Origin: Bacilli bacterium
Lineage (GTDB): Bacteria > Bacillota_I > Bacilli_A > ML615J-28 > CAG-698
Assembly: GCA_016296945.1 (NCBI GenBank)
Contig: JAEDHQ010000055.1
Location: forward strand, 1-11,332
Direction of reading: 5' to 3'
Length of the DNA stretch: 11,332 nucleotides
In this document: positions 1 through 5,971 of the stretch, piece after piece
Position numbering within the stretch: the first letter of the stretch is position 1
How the letters are laid out: every line of letters starts with the position of its first letter
The notes under the pieces: model-generated
What the model was told of the DNA's origin: nothing
Database searches by the model: none
Seen by the model: only the letters and a program-made list of their open reading frames with translations
Position numbers and translations under genes: made by a program

Positions 1-2
1 AA

Positions 3-59
3 GAGGGTTATACCCTCAGAGCAAACCACCCGTTTTACGGGTGGTTATGATTTAATCAT
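3..59. repeat. Cluster of GC-rich hairpins at the window edge, possible IS200/IS605-type end
   Basis: Three inverted repeats follow one another: GAGGGT/ACCCTC (3-8 with 12-17), AACCACCCG/CGGGTGGTT (24-32 with 38-46, a perfect 9-bp stem with a 5-base loop), and ATGAT/ATCAT (47-51 with 55-59). The first two are strikingly GC-rich against very AT-rich flanks. Neither strand shows a convincing T-run after the stems, so a simple intrinsic terminator is not a good explanation. Paired short hairpins of this kind occur at the subterminal ends of IS200/IS605 elements, so an element may lie to the left of the window. That is inference: no transposase is visible. A structured RNA or a terminator of an off-window gene are alternatives. 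Confidence 0.45.
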
Positions 60-199
60 TAAATTTTTAAATCTAAATTTATAAGACTATAAAATAAAAT
101 AGAATAATTAAATTAATAACACTTTATTTATATAATCCATTTTCAAAGCGTCAAAATTTATCAAATATTTACTTTAAAATAAATAATTGAATTTAAAAC

Positions 200-247
200 G
201 AATAAATATTCATTTTGAAAATAAATGCATTAAAACTGAAATTTCAG
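200..247 (-). terminator. Weak candidate terminator(s) after rlmA
   Basis: Reading the minus strand past the methyltransferase stop, a palindrome CTGAAATTTCAG (236-247) is followed by TTTT, and a second small stem GAATA/TATTC (200-211) is followed by GTTTT. Both stems are short and AT-rich, so termination would be weak. They are the only candidates seen between the gene and the hairpin cluster at 3-59. The remaining bases of 1-249 show no gene. Confidence 0.3.
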
Positions 248-249
248 GC

Positions 250-1044
250 TTATTGTTTTAAGGGGGAAAATACAGAAATTATAAACTCAATTGTAATAGA
301 AATTGTTCCCGTAAAAGATATTTTTTCGATATCTGATTTTTTAGTTTTATAATAGTATGGAGTCATCTTAATTAGGTTTAAAAAATCATTCAAAGTGACA
401 TCAATTTTATATTCTAATATTTTTGATGAAACTTTTGTAAAATCATTAAGAATTTCATCATCAATTTTATTATAATAAGGGTTAGGATAAAGCATCTCTT
501 TTAACTCGTATAAATGCTTAACACCAGGTGTTACTAAGATTAAAATGCCCCTATCATTTAGAAGACGTTTTGCCTCTTTTTCAAAAATCGGTGAAAAGAT
601 ATGTAAGAGACAATCAAAATATGAATCTTCAAAAGGAATCTTTTGATTTGAAGCAACAATATATAAAGAAGATTTATCATTTTTTGCACAATGCTTGATG
701 GCATCTTTAGAAATGTCAATTCCAATTAATGTTGCATTCTCTATTTCTTCTTTTAGATGTTTGCTATAATAACCTGTTCCACATCCACAATCACATATTT
801 TAAAGAATTCGTTTTTAAAATTATTAGTTAAGATATTAATAATTTCTTTTACTAAAGGAAGATAAAAATCACGGCTTAAGAAGTTTATCCGTCCTTTAAC
901 TAATTCAATATTATCACCACTATTTGTTTTTGATAACAACAGATTAACATATCCCTCTTTAGAGACATCATAGGAATGATTGTTTTCACATTTAAAGCAA
1001 CGGTTTTTGAAATGAAGTTGTTTAAAACATTTAGGACAAAGCAT
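250..1044 (-). CDS. rlmA: RlmA-type 23S rRNA (guanine-N1)-methyltransferase
   Basis: This 264-residue protein is predicted to methylate N1 of a guanine in the 23S rRNA hairpin 35 region using S-adenosylmethionine; known family members act at G745 (E. coli RlmA) or G748 (gram-positive TlrB type). An N-terminal zinc ribbon is visible with ligands C3, C6, C19 and H23 in the family spacing, followed by the family stretch KEGYVNLL (29-36). The Rossmann SAM-binding motif I is DCGCGTGYY (85-93), then GIDISK and a TPGVKHLYELK segment typical of RlmA. Length matches the family (about 270). The start has AAGGTGA five bases upstream and lies four bases beyond the RNase J stop, so the two are probably co-transcribed and translationally coupled. 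G745 versus G748 cannot be decided from sequence alone; a role in macrolide or ionophore resistance is not implied. Confidence 0.88.
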   Translation of the reverse strand: MLCPKCFKQLHFKNRCFKCENNHSYDVSKEGYVNLLLSKTNSGDNIELVKGRINFLSRDFYLPLVKEIINILTNNFKNEFFKICDCGCGTGYYSKHLKEEIENATLIGIDISKDAIKHCAKNDKSSLYIVASNQKIPFEDSYFDCLLHIFSPIFEKEAKRLLNDRGILILVTPGVKHLYELKEMLYPNPYYNKIDDEILNDFTKVSSKILEYKIDVTLNDFLNLIKMTPYYYKTKKSDIEKISFTGTISITIEFIISVFSPLKQ

Positions 1045-1048
1045 ATAA

Positions 1049-2755
1049 TCACCTTAATGACATAAAGATTGGAACAATTAATGGTTTACGTTCAGTTTTT
1101 AATAAAATGAAATTGTTCATTTCATTAATTATATAGTTGTTACGATTAGTAATATCTTTTGCAGTTAGATTTGTCTTCTTTGAAAAACTATTATAAACTT
1201 CTTCGCTTTTTTGTTTGATTAATTTCATAATTGTTTCTGTGTTTTTCATATAGATAAAACCACGAGTAATGATGTTTGGTTGTTGAACTAATTCTCCATG
1301 GCGATTAAGAGAATAAATGATTGAGACTAAACCATCTTCAGCTAAGATACGACGTTCTTTAATTAAAGTGTTATCAATATTAAAATTATTCTCATCAATA
1401 TAAACATTATCACAAGGAACTGAGTATAATGAGAAAACTTTATCTTTTGAAAACGTCAATACTTTTCCATTTTCTAAAATAAAACAGTTTTCCTTCTTTA
1501 CACCAGTGGCAACAGCTAATTCAATGTGTCGTTTTTGCATTGAGTATTCACCATGAATTGGGACAAAGTATTTAGGTTTTGTTAGTGATAACATCATCTG
1601 TAATTCTGTTTCACTAGCATGACCTGAAGTGTGTGTATCAGCAAGAGGAGAGTTAACAATAACATTAGCTCCAGATTTATATAGCTTATTAATTGTTCGA
1701 TTAATACTTTCTTGATTGCCAGGAATTGCAGATGATGAGAAAATAATTGTATCACCTTTTCTAATTTGAATGTGCTTATGCGTACCATTTGCAATTCGGG
1801 AAAGTGCGGCTAATGGTTCGCCTTGGGAACCAGTAGAAATAATAGTTAGATGTTCATCACTTAATAGTTTAGCATCAGCTCCATTAACAAATGAGTTTTC
1901 AGGAACAGAGATATAACCATTTTTTAAAGCAATTTTAATTATCTTTTCCATACTACGACCGTAGACAATTACTTTACGATTGTTAGCAACACTTGCTTCA
2001 ATAATTTGTTGGACACGATAAACATTTGAGGCAAAAGTTGAGATGATAATACGTCCTTTTATGTTTGCAAAAATGGATTTAATACTATTACTTATCTTAC
2101 GTTCTGAGACAGAAAACTTATTCACTAAAGCATTAGTGCTATCAGAGAATAAACATAAAATTCCTTCTTGAGCATATTTAGTAAGCTTATCATATTCAGT
2201 ATGGTTAGCTAATGGTGTAAAATCAAATTTAAAGTCACCAGTATGAATTAAGTATCCCAATTTAGTTTTAATCGCTATTCCAAATGAATCAGGAATACTA
2301 TGATTTGTACGAATAAATGAAACTGTAAAGTTTTCAAATTTAATCACGGAGTCACTTTGAAATTCGACTAAATCATTATATCCACAATTAAATTCAGAGA
2401 ACTTCATCTTGATTAAATGTACAGCTAAACCATTAGCATAAATAGTTGGAATATTAACACTTTTTACAAGATGAGGAATTGCACCAATATGATCCTCATG
2501 GCCATGTGTAATAAATAAAGCTTTAATTTTATGTTCGTTAGTTTTTAAATATGTGTAATCTGGAATAATATAATCAACACCATATAAAGAATCAGGAAAC
2601 ATTATTCCCGAATCAACAATGATTATTTCATCTTTACATTCAAAGACATACATATTTTTACCGACTTCACCTAAACCACCTAAAGCAAAAAATTTAATGT
2701 TTTCATCATTAAAACTATCGATGATTGGTGATAGATTGCGTTTTTTAGAAATCAT
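1049..2755 (-). CDS. rnj: Ribonuclease J
   Basis: RNase J is a zinc-dependent 5'-3' exonuclease and endonuclease of the metallo-beta-lactamase/beta-CASP family that matures rRNA and degrades mRNA in gram-positive bacteria. The metal-binding motif THGHEDH is at residues 83-89, followed by NHSIPDS and a TGDFKFD segment. The beta-CASP region carries STFASNVYR and STGSQGEP, and the late HTSGHAS and PIHGEY motifs are intact, so it should be active. At 568 residues it is close to B. subtilis RNase J1 (555). I chose the ATG at 2755. An in-frame GTG at 2758 would lengthen it by one residue, but AGGAGGT (2761-2767) would then be only two bases away, whereas it sits five bases from the ATG. No rpoY-like gene lies upstream, unlike in B. 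subtilis. It probably forms an operon with rlmA. J1 versus J2 identity is not resolved. Confidence 0.95.
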   Translation of the reverse strand: MISKKRNLSPIIDSFNDENIKFFALGGLGEVGKNMYVFECKDEIIIVDSGIMFPDSLYGVDYIIPDYTYLKTNEHKIKALFITHGHEDHIGAIPHLVKSVNIPTIYANGLAVHLIKMKFSEFNCGYNDLVEFQSDSVIKFENFTVSFIRTNHSIPDSFGIAIKTKLGYLIHTGDFKFDFTPLANHTEYDKLTKYAQEGILCLFSDSTNALVNKFSVSERKISNSIKSIFANIKGRIIISTFASNVYRVQQIIEASVANNRKVIVYGRSMEKIIKIALKNGYISVPENSFVNGADAKLLSDEHLTIISTGSQGEPLAALSRIANGTHKHIQIRKGDTIIFSSSAIPGNQESINRTINKLYKSGANVIVNSPLADTHTSGHASETELQMMLSLTKPKYFVPIHGEYSMQKRHIELAVATGVKKENCFILENGKVLTFSKDKVFSLYSVPCDNVYIDENNFNIDNTLIKERRILAEDGLVSIIYSLNRHGELVQQPNIITRGFIYMKNTETIMKLIKQKSEEVYNSFSKKTNLTAKDITNRNNYIINEMNNFILLKTERKPLIVPIFMSLR

Positions 2756-2849
2756 CACAAACCTCCTATAAAAAAATAAAAAATTATAAAGTTTATTAAT
2801 TAATATTAAAAAAATAAAGATAGATAGTTTGATTTATTTTGTTATTAAT

Positions 2850-2855
2850 ATTATA
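2850..2855 (-). promoter_or_regulatory. Candidate -10 box for the rnj-rlmA operon
   Basis: A TATAAT hexamer reads on the minus strand about 95 bases before the rnj start. A promoter is expected somewhere in 2768-2976, because a terminator closes def at 2978-3004. There is only a poor -35 (AT-rich, near 2873-2878) and such hexamers arise by chance in this composition. The 240-base gap holds no credible gene. It contains a tandem 10-base repeat AGTATAAATA (2908-2927), flanked by an inverted repeat TTTTACATT/AATGTAAAA (2889-2897 with 2936-2944). Confidence 0.3.
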
Positions 2856-2977
2856 TAACAAATTAATAAAAAATAAAAGAAGAAAATGTTTTACATTCTT
2901 ACTGAAAAGTATAAATAAGTATAAATATGAAATAAAATGTAAAAAGAAAAGAAATCATTAAAAGAATTGTCATAAAT

Positions 2978-3004
2978 AAAAAAATGAGCAATTAAGCTCA
3001 TTTT
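2978..3004 (-). terminator. Intrinsic terminator of def
   Basis: On the minus strand a perfect stem AAAATGAGC/GCTCATTTT (3004-2996 with 2989-2981) with a six-base loop ends in a run of seven T (2984-2978). The stem begins inside the def stop codon, so the gene and terminator are fused with no spacer. It separates def from rnj and implies that rnj has its own promoter. Confidence 0.88.
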
Positions 3005-3575
3005 ATTCAAAAGATACTGGTTTTGAGTTTTCAGGAACAAAGAAAGGATTAATCTTATCAATATGATCAAAGAACAATGTTCCAAATAGATGATCATATT
3101 CATGTTGGAAAACAATTGCTAGATAACCTTTTAAAGATAACACACATTTAGTAATTTCATCTTTGTTTATATCATATAAAAAGCAATTAGCCTTAATACG
3201 TTTGTAACGATGAATGTAACCACGATGATTATCTTCAACAGATAAGCAGCCTTCACCAGTTTCTAGATAAGTTAATTCTAAAGAATGAGAAATAATTTTC
3301 GGATTGATTATACAATAATCATGGAAATCACCATATTCATCATAGGCCATAATGGCAAACATTTTTTTAGAAATTCCTAATTGAGGAGCTGCAATTCCAA
3401 CCCCAGGACGAAGATCATGTTTTTTTACAAATTCTTCATCATAGCCATTAGCTAAATATTCATGCATATCTTTTAAAGTTTGTTTGTCTTCGTTTGATAA
3501 GGGAATTAAAACATCATTGGCTTTCAATCTAAGAACTTCATTTCCATCTTTTACTATATCTTTATAAAGTAACAT
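3003..3575 (-). CDS. def: Peptide deformylase
   Basis: This enzyme removes the formyl group from the initiator methionine of nascent proteins at the ribosome exit, using a metal ion (usually Fe2+). All three family motifs are present: GVGIAAPQ (58-65), EGCLS with the cysteine ligand C110 (108-112) and HEYDH (158-162), whose two histidines complete the metal site. The long insertion before motif 1 (about residues 40-57, containing YDEEFVKKHDLRP) and the 190-residue length mark it as the gram-positive type 2 form. AAGAGGTG lies five to six bases before the ATG. It has its own sigma-A-like promoter and ends in a strong terminator, so it can be a single-gene unit, although transcripts from the upstream yjcZ-like gene have no visible terminator and could read into it. 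In B. subtilis a deformylase gene also lies near rnjA. Confidence 0.96.
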   Translation of the reverse strand: MLLYKDIVKDGNEVLRLKANDVLIPLSNEDKQTLKDMHEYLANGYDEEFVKKHDLRPGVGIAAPQLGISKKMFAIMAYDEYGDFHDYCIINPKIISHSLELTYLETGEGCLSVEDNHRGYIHRYKRIKANCFLYDINKDEITKCVLSLKGYLAIVFQHEYDHLFGTLFFDHIDKINPFFVPENSKPVSFE

Positions 3576-3602
3576 ATAACACCTCTTAAATATATCATAA
3601 AT

Positions 3603-3631
3603 ATAATATCAAAAGATGTGATAAAAATCAA
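3603..3631 (-). promoter_or_regulatory. Sigma-A-type promoter of def
   Basis: On the minus strand TTGATT (3631-3626) and TATTAT (3608-3603) are separated by exactly 17 bases, and the predicted transcription start lies about 20 bases before the def start codon. Each hexamer differs from consensus at one or two positions. Confidence 0.65.
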
Positions 3632-3646
3632 GGATAATATCTTAGA

Positions 3647-3775
3647 TTAATTCCAATTATTAAAAGCAACAGAGCCAATAATTACTAAGAGAATAAATAA
3701 TACTAGAATTAGAGCATAACCACCGCCAACGTTGTTTTGGCAACCACAATTTCCATATCCATATCCACCGTACAT
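3647..3775 (-). CDS. YjcZ-family sporulation micro-protein
   Basis: This 42-residue open frame is real by three criteria: a strong TCACCTCCT complement (AGGAGGTGA at 3788-3780 on the minus strand) four bases before the ATG, no competing gene on the other strand, and a recognisable layout. The N-terminus is Gly/Tyr-rich (MYGGYGYG) with two cysteines (C10, C12), followed by a GGGYALI segment and one hydrophobic helix (about 20-38) ending in NNWN. This is the pattern of the YjcZ family of tiny sporulation-associated membrane proteins found in many copies in Bacillus. Its molecular job is unknown. The gene is preceded by a sigma-K-like promoter, consistent with late mother-cell expression. It lies upstream of def on the same strand with no terminator between. 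Confidence 0.85.
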   Translation of the reverse strand: MYGGYGYGNCGCQNNVGGGYALILVLFILLVIIGSVAFNNWN

Positions 3776-3788
3776 AATTTCACCTCCT

Positions 3789-3819
3789 AATACATTCTAT
3801 GTATTTTTAAAATTAATGT
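3789..3819 (-). promoter_or_regulatory. Candidate sigma-K-like promoter and hairpin upstream of the yjcZ-like gene
   Basis: On the minus strand AC (3819-3818) is followed after 16 bases by CATAGAATG (3801-3793), which fits the sigma-K pattern AC-16/17-CATAnnnTA except for the last base. The -10 lies inside a 7-bp inverted repeat AATACAT/ATGTATT (3789-3795 with 3799-3805) that abuts the ribosome binding site. The predicted leader would be very short. Chance matches are likely in AT-rich DNA, so the support comes mainly from the sporulation identity of the gene. Confidence 0.35.
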
Positions 3820-3907
3820 TTGTGTATATTCCTAAAACTAAAAATAAAAGAATAAAATAAGTTTAGTTAATAAATAAAATTTAGATAATGCAAAAGAAAA
3901 AATAGTA

Positions 3908-3916
3908 TGATATAAT
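3908..3916 (+). promoter_or_regulatory. Extended -10 promoter of the yktA-like gene
   Basis: TGATATAAT is a perfect extended -10 element (TGnTATAAT) 55 bases before the start codon. No good -35 is seen at the expected distance, which is common for extended -10 promoters. Confidence 0.5.
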
Positions 3917-3971
3917 TTAAGAAAAGAAGAAAAAACATAAAAGTTGAAATTATAGGAAAGGATAATTCAAG

Positions 3972-4253
3972 ATGAAAAACGAGAGGAATTGTAAAAGCAA
4001 TAAAGAAAAAGAAAATAATTATGAAATTGATTTCGAGATGTTTAATACTTTAGAGATTGTGAAAATAATTGAGTTTTTTAGATTAATTGAAAAAACGAAA
4101 ACAAGCAAGGTGTCTAAAGAAGTTTTAGTAAGTAAATATCGAGAATATCAAACTATCATTAATAACAAAAGTTTAGAAAAGAAATATGATAAAATGTTAC
4201 AAGAAAAAGCTAATGTTTCTATTTATCAAACACTAAAACCTTATTTAAAATAA
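3972..4253 (+). CDS. UPF0223 family protein (YktA-like)
   Basis: This 93-residue protein resembles the UPF0223 family, whose B. subtilis member is YktA (about 90 residues). The shared pattern runs from IDFEMF (about residue 19) through a helix with VKIIEFFRLIEK, a segment with SKEVLVSKYREYQTI, and a C-terminal part around KKYDKML and SIYQTLKPY. The family is small, helical and cytoplasmic, with no known function. The first 15 residues (MKNERNCKSNKEKEN) are a Lys/Asn-rich extension outside the conserved part. AGGAAAGGA lies nine bases before the ATG, so the long start is acceptable. Assignment is from memory of the family pattern, not from a search. Its last 13 bases overlap the end of the convergent gene on the other strand. 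Confidence 0.72.
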   Translation: MKNERNCKSNKEKENNYEIDFEMFNTLEIVKIIEFFRLIEKTKTSKVSKEVLVSKYREYQTIINNKSLEKKYDKMLQEKANVSIYQTLKPYLK

Positions 4254-4477
4254 TCATTATCTTCTTCGATAATTGAATAATCAGTTGTGTCTCTAATTCT
4301 TAAGTAGTTTTCCAGACGCAAAATTCTTTTCGCAAGGTTATTAATGCGACGGCGGTTTTCTTTTATTTCTAAAATCAAACGTTCACTTTCTAGTGGTGAT
4401 ATTTGTGCTATATTATCAACTTGCTGATTATTTGGAAAACTTGCAGGTCTATTTTGAAATTTGTTTTTGTTAAACAT
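4241..4477 (-). CDS. Small coiled-coil protein of unknown function
   Basis: I do not recognise this 78-residue protein. It has three parts: an Asn/Gln/Phe-rich, probably disordered N-terminus (1-22), a strongly charged helix with heptad-like spacing of Leu/Ile (about 28-62, containing IKENRRRINNLAKRILRLE), and an acidic, Tyr-containing tail (63-78). There is no signal peptide or membrane segment. AAGGGGG lies seven bases before the ATG, which supports a genuine start. A sigma-K-like promoter directly upstream and the nearby YjcZ, YlbD and YlbE genes suggest, but do not show, a spore-related structural role. It is convergent with the UPF0223 gene and overlaps its end by 13 bases. The open frame, ribosome binding site and lack of an alternative gene make it likely to be expressed. 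Confidence 0.75.
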   Translation of the reverse strand: MFNKNKFQNRPASFPNNQQVDNIAQISPLESERLILEIKENRRRINNLAKRILRLENYLRIRDTTDYSIIEEDNDYFK

Positions 4478-4497
4478 TTATATGCCCCCTTACATAA

Positions 4498-4525
4498 TAT
4501 AATATGTATATTAAAATTAAAGAGT
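4498..4525 (-). promoter_or_regulatory. Candidate sigma-K-like promoter of the coiled-coil gene
   Basis: On the minus strand AC (4525-4524) is followed after 17 bases by CATATTATA (4506-4498), matching the sigma-K pattern AC-17-CATAnnnTA at every defined position. The predicted start site would lie just before the AAGGGGG ribosome binding site. The surrounding DNA is very AT-rich, so a chance match is possible. Confidence 0.38.
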
Positions 4526-4574
4526 GAAAATAAGATAATAAAAATTAAACATTAAATTAAAAAAAGAGGATTTT

Positions 4575-5282
4575 ATGCGATTAGATAAATATGTACGTGT
4601 TGCTTTGCAAACATCAAGAAATGATGCACGACAAGTCATCAAGAATAAAACGATAAAAGTGAATGGGAAAATAATAACTAAAAATGATTATTTCTTAAAT
4701 GATAACGATTCAGTTACATATAATGATAAACCTTTGATATATAAAAAATTCATTTATTTAATGATGAATAAACCACAAGGATATATATGTGCTAAAGAAG
4801 ATAAAATTCATAAAGTAGTAATTGATTTAATTGATGATTACAATCATAATGATTTAATAATTGTCGGAAGATTAGATATTGATACGGAAGGATTATTACT
4901 GTTAACTAATGACGGCATATTGTGTCATATGCTGACATCTCCGAAAAAAGATTGTCCGAAAGAGTATTATGTACAAACAGATATTGAATTCACTGATGAG
5001 GATATTTTAGTCTTTAAAGAAGGCGTTGAAATATATGAAACAGTCGATAAACCTTATAAGTGTAAAAGTGCAAGCTTAGAAATAGATAAAAATGATAAAC
5101 ATAATGCGAAAATTACAATCACAGAAGGGAAATACCATCAAGTTAAAAAGATGTGTAAGAGTGTAGGGAAAACTGTAACTTATTTAAAACGTCTAAAAGT
5201 TAATCGCTTATCGCTAGATGAAAAGTTAAAACCTGGTGAGTATAAAGAATTAACAGAAGAAGAAATTGAATTACTAAAATAA
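4575..5282 (+). CDS. rsuA: RsuA-family 16S rRNA pseudouridine synthase
   Basis: This enzyme isomerises a uridine in rRNA to pseudouridine; RsuA itself acts on U516 of 16S rRNA during small-subunit assembly. The 235-residue protein starts with an S4 RNA-binding domain (about 1-60, MRLDKYVRVALQTSR and IKVNGK), followed by the catalytic domain with GRLDIDTEGLLLLTNDG (98-114; D101 is the catalytic aspartate) and the late KYHQVKKMC motif (about 190). The SPKKDCPKEYYV stretch is typical of the short Bacillota RsuA proteins. RluB, RluE and RluF share the fold and are not fully excluded, but length and motifs favour RsuA. AGAGGA lies four bases before the ATG. It leads the plus-strand group rsuA-ylbD-ylbE-lipid kinase, with 50 bases and no terminator before ylbD. 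Confidence 0.88.
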   Translation: MRLDKYVRVALQTSRNDARQVIKNKTIKVNGKIITKNDYFLNDNDSVTYNDKPLIYKKFIYLMMNKPQGYICAKEDKIHKVVIDLIDDYNHNDLIIVGRLDIDTEGLLLLTNDGILCHMLTSPKKDCPKEYYVQTDIEFTDEDILVFKEGVEIYETVDKPYKCKSASLEIDKNDKHNAKITITEGKYHQVKKMCKSVGKTVTYLKRLKVNRLSLDEKLKPGEYKELTEEEIELLK

Positions 5283-5332
5283 TTATCACCAAATAACCTT
5301 TATGATAATAAAATAAAGTAGAGGTGATTTTA

Positions 5333-5707
5333 ATGACATCAAGAATGAATGAGTTTAGAGAATTTGTCCAAAAACACCCACTACTTAATGATGATGTACA
5401 TAAGGGTGCTAATACTTGGCAATCAATTTATGAAGAATGGGTGCTCTATGGTGAAGATAATCGCTGGGATAAATATCTAAAACCAGAAGAAAAGACAAAA
5501 ACTAAACCAGAAGAAAAAGTAAATAATATTAGTTTTGGTAATGTGAAGAAAGTATTTGATTATGCGAAAAAAATAAATCCAGATAATCTTAATAAAACTT
5601 TAAATAATGTTCAAAAAGTTATTCAAATCGCTCAAACTGTTAGTGGCAATAAAACAATTAGTGCCCCAGTGAATGCTATAAGTACATTTAGTGATTGGTG
5701 GGATTAA
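5333..5707 (+). CDS. ylbD: YlbD-family putative spore coat protein
   Basis: This 124-residue protein matches the YlbD family, annotated as putative coat proteins in Bacillus (B. subtilis YlbD about 130 residues). The conserved N-terminal block is visible: FREFVQKHP, then NTWQSIYEEWVLYGEDNRW, followed by a Lys/Glu/Pro-rich linker and a helical C-terminus ending in FSDWWD. The start was set at the ATG at 5333, six bases after GAGGTG. An in-frame GTG at 5324 lies inside that ribosome binding site and cannot be the start. The stop is six bases before ylbE. The pair ylbD-ylbE is also adjacent in B. subtilis, but there ylbF follows, whereas here a lipid kinase follows. Biochemical function is unknown; assignment rests on the N-terminal pattern. 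Confidence 0.8.
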   Translation: MTSRMNEFREFVQKHPLLNDDVHKGANTWQSIYEEWVLYGEDNRWDKYLKPEEKTKTKPEEKVNNISFGNVKKVFDYAKKINPDNLNKTLNNVQKVIQIAQTVSGNKTISAPVNAISTFSDWWD

Positions 5708-5713
5708 AAATTA

Positions 5714-5941
5714 ATGGATAAGGATATATTAAATAGAATATATGAAAAAGAAGAGTATTTAGAGTATTTACGATATCATCCTAAATGGTATTATTATTTA
5801 GATTCAAATCGAGAAAACTTTAAGATTTTTGAAAATGTTGTCAAGAAAGAATATAAAATTACGACATACGATAAACTTGACAAGTTAAAAACAAATATCG
5901 GATTTGTAAGTTCATTGCTTAATTATTTTTCAAAAAATTAG
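5714..5941 (+). CDS. ylbE: YlbE-like protein
   Basis: This 75-residue protein fits the YlbE-like family: a short helical protein with a KEEYLEYLRYHPKWYYYL core (residues 11-28) resembling the LREFLRMQPIWYRRL region of B. subtilis YlbE, and a helical C-terminus. Its function is unknown. It starts six bases after the ylbD stop, and the only purine-rich stretch that could serve as ribosome binding site (GGTGGGAT) lies inside the end of ylbD, so translation is probably coupled. The close ylbD-ylbE spacing supports both assignments. The family is found in endospore-forming Bacilli, which supports a spore-forming host. Confidence 0.75.
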   Translation: MDKDILNRIYEKEEYLEYLRYHPKWYYYLDSNRENFKIFENVVKKEYKITTYDKLDKLKTNIGFVSSLLNYFSKN

Positions 5942-5971
5942 AATTATTAATCAGGAGTGAAAATATATATA

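Noticed and set aside
1594..1794. Open frame on the minus strand inside rnj (66 codons)
   Set aside because: Lies wholly within the clearly coding RNase J gene in another frame, with no ribosome binding site or family resemblance.
1049..2758. Mollicutes-type code with TGA read as tryptophan
   Set aside because: TGA ends rnj, the lipid kinase and rimM at the expected protein ends, and Trp is encoded by TGG throughout.
2891..3115. Open frame on the minus strand across the 3' end of def and its terminator
   Set aside because: It overlaps the catalytic end of def out of frame, crosses the terminator and encodes a Phe/Leu-rich low-complexity sequence expected from AT-rich DNA. It is also not an rpoY-like gene.
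5285..5328. Inverted repeat ATCACC/GGTGAT that could mask the ylbD ribosome binding site
   Set aside because: Only six base pairs across a 32-base AT-rich spacer; too weak to claim regulation.
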